NCBI GenBank assembly: GCA_016169945.1
Contig: JADLSH010000252.1
Span: 1-64,000, forward strand
Direction: 5' to 3'
DNA length: 64,000 nt
Source: Trachythela sp. YZ-2020
Taxonomy: Eukaryota > Cnidaria > Anthozoa > Malacalcyonacea > Clavulariidae
Position numbers and translations under genes: made by a program. Every line of letters begins with the position of its first letter. Position 1 is the stretch's first letter. Shown here piece by piece: positions 11,557 to 22,056 of this stretch. The notes beneath the pieces are model-generated. The model made no database searches. It was not told the origin of the DNA and saw only the letters and a list, made by a program, of their open reading frames with translations.

Positions 11557-12303
11557 ATATATTATTAGTGTATTGCGGTATATATTATTATAGAAGATTG
11601 AAGAGTTTAGAAAACCACAATTTTAATGATATATCTAAGGTACACGTGTTCATGAATAGCTTCAATTATTTTAAAATTATAAGATCTGGACTATGGCCAT
11701 TATATATACAGTAATATAGTAGCTCTTGGGCACTAATATTGCGTCAACAGTGCTATTCGAAAGCGGGATGTGACGTTCACTGTCTGGCCAGTCACAAGAG
11801 CATTGTGTCATTCATATGTGCATATCGATGATATAAAACATTCATAAGTACAAAAGTACATTCAAAAACATTCAAAAGTACATTCATATGCGCATATAAG
11901 CTGATATAAAACGAATGATCATGAAATACAGTAAGAAATCTAATCTATGGTACTGTGCAAACAACGTCTTCATAAAATGTATCTGACCACGCGGCATTAT
12001 GCACGTTGCTAATCAGTTTATAAGAAACTCAACATATGTTGAAAATTTTAACCCGATAGACCGATATATAACATAACATGAATTTGAAGTTTATATTCTT
12101 TATATTATAGTCTGGGAACTTGGTACAAACTTACATTTTGTACCAAAATACCCTATGAGTCACAATTGTTCGCCTTACTACAAATTAGTGTTTTAGCATT
12201 GACCTTAGCCGTTTAATTTAAGGTCAAACCAAAATTTACTGCTAATTGCTGAAATGTTCTTGATGGAGATGGGGCAAAAACTCATGGCCAATGTTCAGAA
12301 CAT
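11557..12303. other. Non-coding interior of the MULE, left side
   Basis: Lies between the left TIR and the 3' end of the transposase gene. It is AT-rich, with no recognisable coding or structural signal; it probably includes the transposase 3' UTR. Confidence 0.4.
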
Positions 12304-13799
12304 TTACAGAGAAGTCAGATATTTCATCAAAATACATTCCTTGCGAAGATGGAAGTGAACGTTCTGTGGTGATGCACTTCTTTGTAGTTGCCCAGACAGC
12401 CTATCCCTGTATTCGCGTACATCACGACAGAAAACAATCAAATCATGCGGACGCTGCACAGGCGGGTTCTGAATACGTCCATTACACCCATAACACTTTT
12501 TAACGGTTGTCCCTTGTACCCACTTTAAAAAGAAAAAACCATTGGGCAGGATTGTAGTTGGTTGGGCCATAAGATTTGTCGTATTCTGCGTTGGGGGAGT
12601 TGACCTGGAAACTCCAGCGACTGATGGCATGGACGAATTTGTAGATTGGCAATGATTCATTGAGGTAAACCACAGCCGCTGAACGTAGGTGGAATATGGC
12701 TGGTATGGTGGAACTCGCTCGCCATTGAAGGGTAATGACTCGAGGAACTAACTGGTGGTATGCTGCATCTTCTACTAAGAGAGGATTCGGAAAAACTGGA
12801 TCTGTGGTGTTGCAAGACATTTACAGGTGTCGCGCTGTAGTATGCAGTGGAAGTGTGGAATTGTTGTGGTGGAAATGCCGCACGATGCTGCTGACTATTA
12901 TTTGCTGCAGTTGTAGTTGGTTGCGTGCTACGGGAAGACGTACTAGTCTCATTGTTATCACCAAACAAGTCGACGTATTCTTCCACCGCTTGTGCTTTTG
13001 AATTCGACCGCTTTCTCTTCGACGGTTTTTTCCCGGCATTCTTGGGTCCTCTTTCATCAACCATATCCATCATAACCGGTTGCTTCTTCTTTCTCTTAAA
13101 CCACGCAATAAATTCGTGAAGTGTTCCTCTCAGCTGCGCAACGGCGAGAACGTGTTCGCAGATTTTCGTAGCATGGTTAATGCATGTACGATCGCACACT
13201 AAACAGCCACCTTTTCCGGGAGTAACGATGTGGACTTTGTTCGACGTCCCAGCAACTACAAAGGATCCATCGTCAGCTCCAGGCTTTCGGATAACATTTC
13301 CCTTGGATATAAGCAAGTTGGAGGCTTTCTCAAACATGGCTTCGAGTATTGGTGCTGGCACTGTTGTGATTCCACTCTCCTTCGCGCTAATACCCAATGA
13401 CGATGCTTGTTCTTCTTCTTCCGAGTTGGTTCGATCAGAATTTATGACATCATTCTTGTCATTCATTCCTGCATTTTTGAATTCCATCAACTTTTTTGTC
13501 ATTTGAGCATGGCTCAAATGGCTTCTCTCCACCTCGTCTATCGTAAGATGCGTGAAACCTGGTCGCACTCGATACATTCCTTTGCCAAACACAGCGCGGT
13601 CTTCATTGCGTTGTTGGGTTTCAATAATGTCCTTGATCTTGTCAATAAACTCGTGCGGCTTTTTCGCGTTGAAATTAAGGCCGTGCTTAATGATAAAGTT
13701 TGCGGACTCAGGGTCGTTATTGGTATAGGCTGATGGAGGATTTCCAAGTCCAGCTTCCGTTCGGACAGGTTTTAACATCGAATCCTTCATATCGGCTGC
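12304..13799 (-). pseudogene. MULE transposase, last exon (SWIM-like finger and C-terminal Cys/His domain)
   Basis: The exon follows an acceptor at 13,800-13,801 (ATTTTTATCAG) and joins in phase 0 to the core exon ending at 14,918. It encodes a helical segment, then a SWIM-like zinc finger (CLVCDRTC ... KICEH, about 13,140-13,210), a basic tract (KRKKKQ, KKPSKRKRS) and a Ser/Thr/His-rich linker. The frame breaks by one base near 12,660. It then continues to a C-terminal Cys/His cluster (KKCYGCNGRIQ ... VFCRD ... HFHLRKEC) and a stop at 12,304. SWIM fingers after the catalytic domain are characteristic of MULE transposases. The frameshift makes this copy non-functional as a full protein. Confidence 0.8.
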
Positions 13800-14917
13800 C
13801 TGATAAAAATATGTGTTAAAAATAATACTGTTAAATTAAAGATTAAATGAATTAGTGAGGGTAGTTTTTCGCTCTTGTGCTGCGGTGCAGGTAACCCGCG
13901 AAACGTCTACGCGGAACTTTTCTTTAACTTCTCAATTTTTGGATTTCATATGACGTCATACATTTCAGTGGAGGTCAACTCTAAATCGAGACACAGTAAT
14001 CGGAGTGAGTTAATTGTTCACTGTATGTATTGTTCACTCTATGTTCAGTCCGATTAGCCGGGTAACTCGCCTCCACATAATCGGACCCTTAGTTGAAATT
14101 AAATGGTATTGGCAATGGAAATTTAGTTTGTCCATAGTTTGTTTAATTTAAAAGAACTAGTAAAATTATTAATATAGAAATATCGACACCGAAATGAGTG
14201 AGCTGGCCACCATCTTGGACTCGTTTCTATGACTGAAATTGCAAAGAAATTCTGAATCTAAAGAGGATAAGAAGGCTTATTATGATGCACATCACAATCA
14301 TTTAAATTAGTCTGAATTATGAAAGGGGTCTATAAAACATCTAGTAATTGTTATTTGGTTACCCAAGAGTAGTTTTACACGGTTAATCTCGCTTGTGACC
14401 TCACTAAAACCACCGTCAATGAGATGGTATTTCGAAAACTAAGCAAGATATGAAGAACTGTTAAAAGAGATTTATATATAATTTCAACAGTTCTTGTATG
14501 CGAGTTCGATGTTTGTCAGACCTCTATAACCGTGAAAAGATGGTTCACGGAACAGTGCCGTGGAGGGACGTTCGTAGGGTAAATGGTGTACGGAAAAGTT
14601 TGAAAATAGGCATGGGAAATGCAATTTCCAATATTCTCTATCAACGGCAACGGTTCGTTAATCATACAGCAAGGTCATTGTTTTTAAATGTAAAGATTAA
14701 ACTATTTGTAATGTATATCTTTGTACTGGACCTCCTAAATTTTTACATGTCAATCCCTTTATTAACACGAATAATTAAGCATGACCTCTTGTATAGAGGA
14801 AGAGGTCATGTCGTCATGGTAATTTCGCCCCCCTCTTACAGCACTGCTTCAAAGGAGACACATATACATAGGAAGTATTCGGGTATTTAATGTGAAATAT
14901 ACAACTGGTTCTAATAC
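13800..14917 (-). other. Probable intron of the MULE transposase gene
   Basis: Bounded by a GTATTAG donor at 14,917 and the acceptor at 13,800 on the minus strand, with phase 0 on both sides. Nothing else recognised inside. Confidence 0.55.
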
Positions 14918-15997
14918 CTTTTCATCCTGAAACCACTCATAGAACGTACGTTTGTTGCCACCATTCCCATGCTCTTTCTCTCTTTCCTCCCAGCTTAGTT
15001 TGAGGTCTTGAAGCTTTGCGTCGCATTCTTCTTCAGTCTCACAGTCGACGAGTCCAAAATATTTCACAGAGCCTTCCTGCTTGCCGAATACTTCTGACAC
15101 GAAAGCTTTTGGCATCACCCGTTATTCCTCTACTCGCGAGTTCTCTTTCGATATTGTCTTTAAAATGCAGAAAACATCGTAGGAAAACAGCAAAACGCAT
15201 GTTTCGTTTAAATCCATCAATAAGGGCTTTTTCGCCATCGGTTCCAACAGCAAGAATACCCTCCAGTTCTGGTTTGAGAGTTTTCAAAGCATGCGCAAAC
15301 GTTGAGTACGTCTGCCAATCCTTCCTTTGGTGCATAAGTAACGGTCCCACAAACACAGGTGCTTTTCCGGTTTTCGGGTTTACTAGCTTGAGATTTCTGT
15401 AGGTTGTAACGGTGAGGCTGATGTTGCGATCAAATACGTTAAACGTTGGATCAATTCCAAGAACACTGTATTCCGTTGGGTGTGTGCAGAATTGAACAAG
15501 CTCTCTTAGTTGCTGGTCGTTTGCAATAACAACAAAGAAATCCGGATGTATTGCACATTTACGTATGAATACTGCGTCCTTAGAGCGTTCTTCGTCTCTC
15601 TTTGCGCGTTCTAGGAGTGTCCACACGCTACTTACACTAATATTTTGACTAGTTTCGCCTTTTTCACTTTCATCATAGGGCGCAGAACGAGACTCAGAAG
15701 ATTGCTTTGCTGAGTGTCTGGCGTTATACATATCACTTGGCCCTCTCGGTAATTCACCAACAGACCTGGCCATTGTAACATCGCCTGATGAGCGATATAC
15801 CTCATCAAGAGCTTCTTTAACCGTATTTTCTTTATCAAGTACAGACTTTTTCATCTTGTCTCTTGTGCTGGGTAGAAGCCGCATGTAAGAAGATTTGAAT
15901 TTGGAATTCCCATGAGGCTTGATACATTTAACATCATGTTCTGTGCCACTGAACAGGTACTGTACAAGCGCATAAGGAAGTTCATTACCACAGTTAT
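14918..15997 (-). pseudogene. MULE transposase core exon (DDE-type catalytic domain)
   Basis: The exon starts after the acceptor TTTCTCCAG (15,997) and ends at a GT donor after DEK codons (14,918). The translated part runs from NCGNELPYALVQY through a SVWTLLERAKRDEER segment to the catalytic region. There, GIDPTFNVF supplies the first and AVGTDGEKAL the second catalytic Asp of the MULE DDE fold, followed by CFLHFKDNI. A one-base shift near 15,108 moves the frame to PKAFVSEVFGKQEG and the rest of the exon. I assign the family from the order of these motifs and the downstream SWIM-like finger. This copy cannot make an unbroken transposase. It carries no sign of recoding, so I treat the shift as decay. 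Confidence 0.82.
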
Positions 15998-16408
15998 CTG
16001 GAGAAAAAAGAAAACGATTCTTTCAATGTTTAGCCGTATCCAGAAACATCGAATGTGGAGAAAAGACGTGAAACTCTGTATACGAAAACATTCAACATTT
16101 CATTGCCCGTATATAAACTGTTGATTAAAATAATGCGAAACGTAGCCTATAGTTCTTTGTTTTAAAGTCTTTAGTTCTCTGAGCCAAGTGCTTTATAAGG
16201 AAACAAAGAAATACTCAACAGGCCAAAAGCACATGTATTTTGTAAATCAAAATCCCCCTGCCACGGCAACTAACGCCACACGGAAACCCGAACGTCCTAA
16301 CCCAACGCGTCCCAGCAAGAAACGTGATCGCAGTTTGAATGTATATATACAATAATAATTTTTCGCCAAATTTTGTGGATTTGTTAATAACCGTTATTCA
16401 ACACTTAC

Positions 16409-16840
16409 CATTTAATTTTGAAACAATTTTGCGAACATCTGGGTCAGAGACGTTCCTGTAATAAGTTCTTTTCAACTCGTAAACGTCTGTTTCAGATGTA
16501 GAAGACGACTTATCTAGCGAACGAATCTTCATGATCCCTTTGAATCCCTTTCAGCGCGAAAAGGCGTTTAGGTGAGCCATTGTACTTCCACGCCCCATAT
16601 CATCGCATTTCAAATCATCTCGATGTTGTAGGAACTGATGTCAACAGGAAGGAAACGTTATGTGAAACGTTTAAGGGTTGCGATATGCATGTGTGCTCAA
16701 GTTCGTACTTTCCCATTAAGATGCGAACGATTTGTTCCCCGTTATAGGCTTCCTTACTCCTTGAGAAGACAGGAGTCATCGCGTCATCCTTGTAAGGTTC
16801 ACCAGAAGGTTTAAACGCTTCCATTGTAATATCATTGTCA
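16409..16840 (-). pseudogene. MULE gene, upstream exon, broken
   Basis: The acceptor TTTATTACAG opens the exon at 16,840, and a GTAAGTG donor closes it at 16,408. The entry phase matches the exon at 16,934-16,995, and the exit phase matches the core exon (a split Asp codon). The start reads NDITMEAFKPSGEPYKDD. A frame break near 16,630 and an in-frame TGA near 16,555 separate it from a second half containing HRDDLKCDDMG and ELKRTYYRNVSD. The second half resembles the N-terminal region seen ahead of MULE domains in other animal elements (from memory, moderate trust). Confidence 0.65.
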
Positions 16841-16933
16841 CTGTAATAAATAAACAAAAGCGACAATGTTAACTTCACGTTGTAACTTCATGCAAGCAGC
16901 TAAGCATAGCAGGTTTAATGTTTGATAACTTAC

Positions 16934-16995
16934 TTCACGAAATCGTGATCTGATGAAATATCACTTGTCCCGTCCTCTTTGTCCATGATATCATC
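16934..16995 (-). pseudogene. Small upstream exon of the MULE gene
   Basis: Bounded by AACAG on the 5' side and GTAAGTT on the 3' side. It encodes an acidic DDIMDKEDGTSD tract. Its phase-2 exit fits the next exon exactly. Which gene product it belongs to (transposase alone or a larger kinase-containing protein) is not settled. Confidence 0.5.
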
Positions 16996-17079
16996 CTGTT
17001 TAAAAGACGAGGTCCTGTAAGTGCTAAAGCACTTAAAACTACGGTACATATTTTTCGAGCGTTCTCAAGTAGACCTTTT

Positions 17080-17455
17080 GCATAATAAACAAAATTTTGA
17101 TCTGAACAAGTTTAGACAAAAATTTCATCACAGCTTGAAAGTTGAAAGAACATCACAAAATTAGTGGTATTCCGAAATTTCGTCGTAAAATGCATATAAC
17201 ATAGCCCGCAAGTTCGCCAGTTTTCAGTCATTTTGTATTTCCATTACAAATGGAAATTGACAGCCCCAAGGCGTTTCCGGCTGTCAATTTCGCGTGCATA
17301 TGGCGCAATAAAAAGACTGAAAACGGCTATATTAGATGCATTTTACAACATTTCGCAACGAAAGTTCAGAGTACCATTAATTTTGTGATGCTCTTTCAAG
17401 ATGTGATTAAAGTTTTGTCTAGATTTGTCTAGATCAAAATTTTGTTTATTATTCA
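17080..17455. repeat. Imperfect foldback inside the MULE
   Basis: The left arm (about 17,080-17,245) and right arm (about 17,290-17,455) are imperfect inverted copies, joined through GGAAATTGACAG and CTGTCAATTT near the centre. They share AACAAAATTTTGATCT at the outer ends. It overlaps the 3' end of a probable exon and may be a small MITE or a decayed inverted duplication. Confidence 0.6.
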
Positions 17456-17602
17456 AAACGTTAATTACTGCTCTAGTTTCCATTTCACCATCATGTTGTA
17501 CATCTTCATTGCTTTTGCCACTTCTTGCTAAGGCTGCGTCCTCACTTCTAAGTCTAACTGCATCATCATCAACTATTTGTGAACTCTCTTGGCCAATTAT
17601 TG
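17456..17602 (-). pseudogene. Probable exon between kinase and transposase parts
   Basis: Acceptor TCATTATTCAG, exon from 17,602. It encodes IIGQESSQIVDDDAVRLRS and further acidic sequence. It joins in phase (split Ser codon) to the exon at 17,881-17,975. Its 3' end is blurred by the foldback at 17,080-17,455. Confidence 0.5.
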
Positions 17603-17880
17603 CTGAATAATGACACAAATCACATGGTAATTAATTGCCGGTTTGCTGGTCCAATTTGGTTTTTGGCAGTGGCAGTTGAGAAAAATCCTGATAACAGAGC
17701 TACAATAGGTCTCTATTTTCTTCAGTATATCTAGTACTGTGTAAAACCAAGAAGATCATATATGCCTGTCTTTTGAAAGATAATTTAAGGGATTTGAACA
17801 TTTTCGTATACATGTGTATAAATAAGCACTTCATATAGCATAAATTGAACATACATAACAAAGCAGTACATATCTCTTAC

Positions 17881-17975
17881 ATTCATTAGAGCTTGAAGAG
17901 CATAGAAAAATAACAGGACCAGATACACCTAATTCTGCCAGATCAGTGGATTCAACAACCCTCTTGGCAAAAGGT
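17881..17975 (-). pseudogene. Probable 95-bp exon between kinase and transposase parts
   Basis: The acceptor TTTTTTTGCTTCTAG has a good pyrimidine tract, and the donor is GTAAGAG. The open phase encodes a segment ending in FLCSSSSNE. It joins the next exon at 17,602 in phase. Joining it to the kinase exon donor at 18,549 fits only in the frame interrupted by a TAA, so the upstream link is uncertain. Confidence 0.45.
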
Positions 17976-18548
17976 CTAGAAGCAAAAAAACTGATGTTAT
18001 AATTGTTGCAACTTGCAAAATTCACCCATCTTATGGGTTATTTTGTAACATACCATGGTTCCAACACAGAAAAGTTAAGTACTAAACTTATATAGTGTTA
18101 TGTACAACACAATGTTTGCAGTTTGCATGAAACATAGAGTTCAAAAAGTGATATAAACAGCTGGAAAATTAGGACAGGATATCCCATTAAATAAACCCCA
18201 TTTCATTTCCAATAACAATTAATGAAATAATTGTACTCCTCCCAACAAACCCCGAATAACCCACAATGCGTTGCGCTAAACACGAAATTCAAGATGCCGT
18301 CGCTATTGATGGATGCGTGAGTTAACGCCTTGTTCAAAATAAAATGTACTTTAATTGAAATTCTTACACAAGACTTACAGTTCACTAGTTTTGCTACATC
18401 CACCTTGGAATGTTTGTGAATATGGTACTCCCTAAAATAATTCAATTTTTTTATTATGAGACAAAATGTGTATCACTGAAAGGAACACCACAACACCTAA
18501 GCAACTGAAAACTATCAAACTTTTGGTAGAATATTGGAGAAGGCTTAC

Positions 18549-19732
18549 CTTGTTTGAATCAACAGAATGGATGTACTGGTTGCTTGTTGAATCCTGGGCG
18601 TTTTCGTTTTCAAATGGCATATTCTCAGAATCAGGGCACGAGAGGCATTTATCTTGGGATTTTATAGCATCAGACTCGCGAAGTTTTCACACTCTGTTGT
18701 CACCATTTCTAATACAGCTTTGGCTGACAATCGCTCACTTGGCGGAAATGATGTGCAAGCCTTAAAAGCTCTGTCGATTGCTAACCAGTCGACCGTTCTG
18801 ATGCGATGATACTTGTCAGAAAATGAGGGCTTCGTTTCTCACGCATTAGGCGAATAAGAACTTCCCGCGCTTTCCAAACACTGTTCACGCTCTCTCCTTC
18901 CATTTCTATACAGTACGGAAATTCTAAATCAGGATTAAGAAGAATGAACATGACCATTCCGAGAGACCAAACGTCGCAGCATTTAAGTCCGTCAATGAGA
19001 ACGATTGACCTTGTTCTGCTGTTAGCATCTCAGGCGAATTGTACACAAGAGTCCTCTTTCAAAGTTGGTCGTTCTTGTATGGCTTGCGACCGCGGTTTGG
19101 TTAAGGCTGATCGGCTTTCGCCAAAATCGGCAAGCTTGCACACTATTGCTTCTTTCTGCCATTCCTTTTCAATTTCAGCTCGGGACTTGAGATTACAATA
19201 GTGTGTATTTGACACCAAAATATTCGCGGGTTTAATATCTCTATGAACGATGTCATTATCATGAAGGTAACTTACCGCCGAGCTAACATCCTGCGCTATT
19301 TTTAGTTTGAGGATGATAATTCCTTCACAAAATTACCACTACAGATAAAATCGAGTAATTCTGTGAGAGTCGTTACGCGATCGCCTTCAATCCCAAGTGG
19401 CTGGAAGTCGAAATAGACGTACTCAAGCATCACCGCTACTGGGCTTTGCTATAACCTTCGACGCGCACGATATGTTTGCACTTTAGATCTTTTAATATTG
19501 ATATCTCTTTGAGAAACATAGCTTTTTCACGCTCTTTCTGTTGCCGCTTTAGCTTTTAACACGACCGTTTTCCTTCGAATTCTGCGGTAAAAACATCCCC
19601 GAAGCTCCCTTCGCCCAGGCGGACTTTATCTTTAATTCCTGCCCATTCAAAAAGCGGTAAATCTTCAATATACGCGTCTAATATTTGCGAACTACCTCGT
19701 TCGAGAATAGGCAACTTAGTCGTAACAGCCAT
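18549..19732 (-). pseudogene. Protein kinase gene carried by the MULE, decayed
   Basis: The ATG at 19,732 lies 16 bp inside the right TIR. The conceptual protein starts MAVTTKLPIL. It has the glycine loop GEGSFGDVF, an ISILKDLKCKHIVRV stretch (region of subdomains III-IV), the catalytic loop IVHRDIKPANILV, a DFG segment KLADFGESRS and the subdomain IX motif DVWSLGMVMF. The order and spacing are those of a complete kinase domain. Several stops and frameshifts (near 19,558, 19,452, 19,320 and 19,030) break it. The conserved invariant residues show it was functional until recently. The exon continues past the domain into an acidic tail and ends at a strong GTAAGCC donor at 18,548, pointing to further exons leading toward the transposase. 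It is unrelated in detail to the kinase at 3,433. Confidence 0.85.
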
Positions 19733-19747
19733 TTTGACACTACTTTG

Positions 19748-20563
19748 ACATTGCTAACTTGCGCCAAATGCCGCCAATGTGACATGGGCGTAAACATGTC
19801 AATCAAACCATCTCAAATGCGCATTGCTTGAACGAGGCAATGATTTTTCGCTCACTGTCGTAGCTACGAGAATATAAATGGCACCAAAGTGTAGATATTT
19901 TCATAAGCTTTCTGTCAATATGCGAGTTAATATAAGCGGTTGAAACGCGCGCATGAAACCAGACAAATAAATTCCAACTAGAATATAATATTCACTATAT
20001 CGACGGCAATTCGACACCCTCGTTTAGGCAATGATTTCTCGCTCAATATTGTAGCTAGAAAAAATATAAATACCACCGAAATGTAGATAATGTCGTACGC
20101 TTTCTGCCAATATATGCGCGCATGAAACCAGATATATTCCCGTTTTCCAACGGCAATTTTCGGCGGCATTCGGCAATGGCTAGAGCCTACCGATTTTAGT
20201 ATTTATACGGGTTTTAAAGATCTTTAAAATGGGGAATACGGTATTCTCCCGCTCCCCGTTTCCCTCACTCCCCCCGTCGCCCGATTTTCCCACTGCCCGA
20301 TTCCCCGTTGCCCGATTCCTAAAGATTCCGGCTTTTCGCGTTCCTGTTTTTAAAGATTCCGGCTTTTCGCGTTCCTGTTTTTAAAGATTCCGGCTTTTCG
20401 CGTTCCTGTTTTTAAAGATTCCGGCTTTTCGCGTTCCTGTTTTTAAAGATTCCGGCTTTTCGCGTTCCTGTTTTTAAAGATTCCGGCTTTTCGCGTTCCT
20501 GTTTTTAAAGTTCCGTTCCCCGTTCCGTTCCCAGATTCCCCGTTCCTGCTTTTAAAGATAGCC
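19748..20563 (-). repeat. Right long terminal inverted repeat of the MULE
   Basis: Inverted copy of 10,672-11,556. It contains six 31-bp subterminal units (20,322-20,511) versus eight on the left. The kinase start codon lies just inside it, so this TIR probably supplies the promoter for the minus-strand genes (inference). Confidence 0.92.
20322..20511 (-). repeat. 31-bp subterminal tandem repeat, 6 units
   Basis: Same unit as at 10,732-10,983, in inverted orientation. Confidence 0.9.
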
Positions 20564-20573
20564 GGAAAATCAT
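20564..20573. other. Target-site duplication, right copy
   Basis: GGAAAATCAT, identical to 10,662-10,671. Confidence 0.9.
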
Positions 20574-20912
20574 CAGTCAATTCAATTTTAGTTTGAGAAG
20601 AGTTAAATTGTTTATACGAACTCAGAACAATAACAATTCCGCAAAAGAAATTCTATAATTAGACGAACAGTTTCATTACCATATATGGGATAATTGTTTT
20701 GTTTATCGACGCAATGACAACAGACTGGTAGCCTACCCCTACTGAGTATAGCAGACGACTTTGACTCATGTGACCAGACAGAACCACGGTCGCTCCGCAG
20801 CAGGGTGGCGAAGGCGAGACCCTTGAAAACAGGTTGGAACCAACCCCCTTGCATCCCCACACCGCTTCTCTATTGATCTGTTCTTGACACATCACGTGTC
20901 TCGCAATGTTCG

Positions 20913-21367
20913 TAGGGATGGGCGATACAAGCTTTTTTCGACTCGATACGATACCAGTCCGATACTAAGTATTTTGATCGATTCCGATACCAAAACCGAT
21001 ACCGATACTTCCATCTGTATTGTGATTAGAAAAACATTTTAATTGCAAAAATATGAATAATTGGATCAAGAACTAGTCCATATTTATGCATAATTATATG
21101 TCTTCTGGCTCATATGAATGTGATCACGAGCCCCAAAAGGTCAAAATGAAAGTGCAAGTTTATACAACTCTTTTACACTACATTCTCTCTATACAAACTA
21201 ACTACATTTTACGACATTTTCATAAATACTGAACAAAAAACATTGCAGGCTCAAGTGGTATCTAAATTACCAATACTGTGAATATTTGTGAATATCGAAA
21301 GTATCGATACTTTTGTAAAGTATCGTTGGTATCGATATTTGCCACTGCATGGTATCGTCCATCCCTA
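20913..21367. mobile_element. hAT-like MITE, 455 bp
   Basis: The ends are TAGGGATGGGCGATA and, inverted, TAGGGATGGACGATA. The flanks are AATGTTCG and ATTGTTCG, an 8-bp target duplication with one mismatch, which is the hAT hallmark. The interior is rich in GTATCGATAC words. A diverged copy sits at the same place in copy B (58,215-58,624), so the insertion is older than the segmental duplication. Confidence 0.8.
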
Positions 21368-21936
21368 ATTGTTCGAGGCGGTCGGCGACATATTGTGATT
21401 TGAATTTCTGTTTTCACTGACAAACCGCTTTGGTTCTGGTTATACAGACCGTGGTTTTATTTACCTTAATTCAATCATTGTAAATCTACGCGAGGGTAGT
21501 ATTCAAAACATTTCCTACTGGCGAATTAATCCCGTACTACGCATTATTATTAAATACAATCTGAATGAAACATGTGATACATTTGTTTTGTTTAATTGGC
21601 CATGACCTAACCCGCGCAATCCAATATACTTGTTATTGAGTTTATCTTGTGGCGTTGCCAATATAAAGTCGAATACGCAAGAAGTTGGTTAAAGGCAAAG
21701 TAATACGGGGACCAAAATTGCCGTACTTGCAATAAAAGCTGATTTCAACGCATGTTAATGAATAATGTTCACTGCACAGAGTAACAAAACACGTACGTGA
21801 CAATATTCCTATACGTTTCTGCTTAACATGCGTTGAAATCTGCCTTTGTCAATTCAGTTTTCTCATGTGTATACTATAGATTCAAAGTTAATTTCAAATG
21901 TTTATCAGAACACATGCCGAGTTGTATACTACATAC

Positions 21937-22056
21937 CTGGCGAATGTAAGCGATTTCTTTGATATATCCCGACGTATGATATGAGTGTAAAAGTGGCCAC
22001 AATACCAAGAAAACACAACACACGACACAGTCTTTGCGTCGACATTCTGTTCGCAT
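21937..22056 (-). CDS. Putative first exon with type II membrane anchor (copy A)
   Basis: Forty codons from ATG (22,056) to a CAG|GTATGT donor (21,937). A short basic N-terminus (MRTECRRKDC) is followed by an 18-20 residue hydrophobic stretch (VVCCVFLVLWPLLHS). This is the layout of a Golgi type II anchor. The frame, the hydrophobic stretch and the donor are conserved in copy B (59,770-59,889). It lies upstream, on the same strand, of the glycosyltransferase-like exon. The exit phase (0) does not fit that exon's entry phase (1), so at least one middle exon is missing from my reading. Confidence 0.5.

Larger units (their letters stand above)
10672..20563. mobile_element. 9.9-kb Mutator-like transposon carrying a transposase and a protein kinase
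   Basis: The element is bounded by long inverted repeats (10,672-11,556 and 19,748-20,563) that both begin GGCTATCTTTAAAAGCAGG from the outside. It is flanked by a perfect 10-bp direct repeat, GGAAAATCAT. The duplicated block at 57,840-57,900 shows the same flanking DNA joined without the insert, which fixes the boundaries. Long TIRs, a 9-11 bp target duplication and a MULE-type transposase with a SWIM-like finger all fit the Mutator superfamily. On the minus strand it carries a kinase pseudogene next to the right TIR, then upstream exons and the transposase, ending 0.75 kb before the left TIR. All coding parts contain stops or frameshifts, while the two TIRs differ at very few bases. Confidence 0.92.

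Noticed and set aside
12735..13733. Plus-strand open frames of 64-108 codons opposite the SWIM exon
   Set aside because: They are antisense shadows of the transposase exon. The minus frame has recognisable domains and splice sites.
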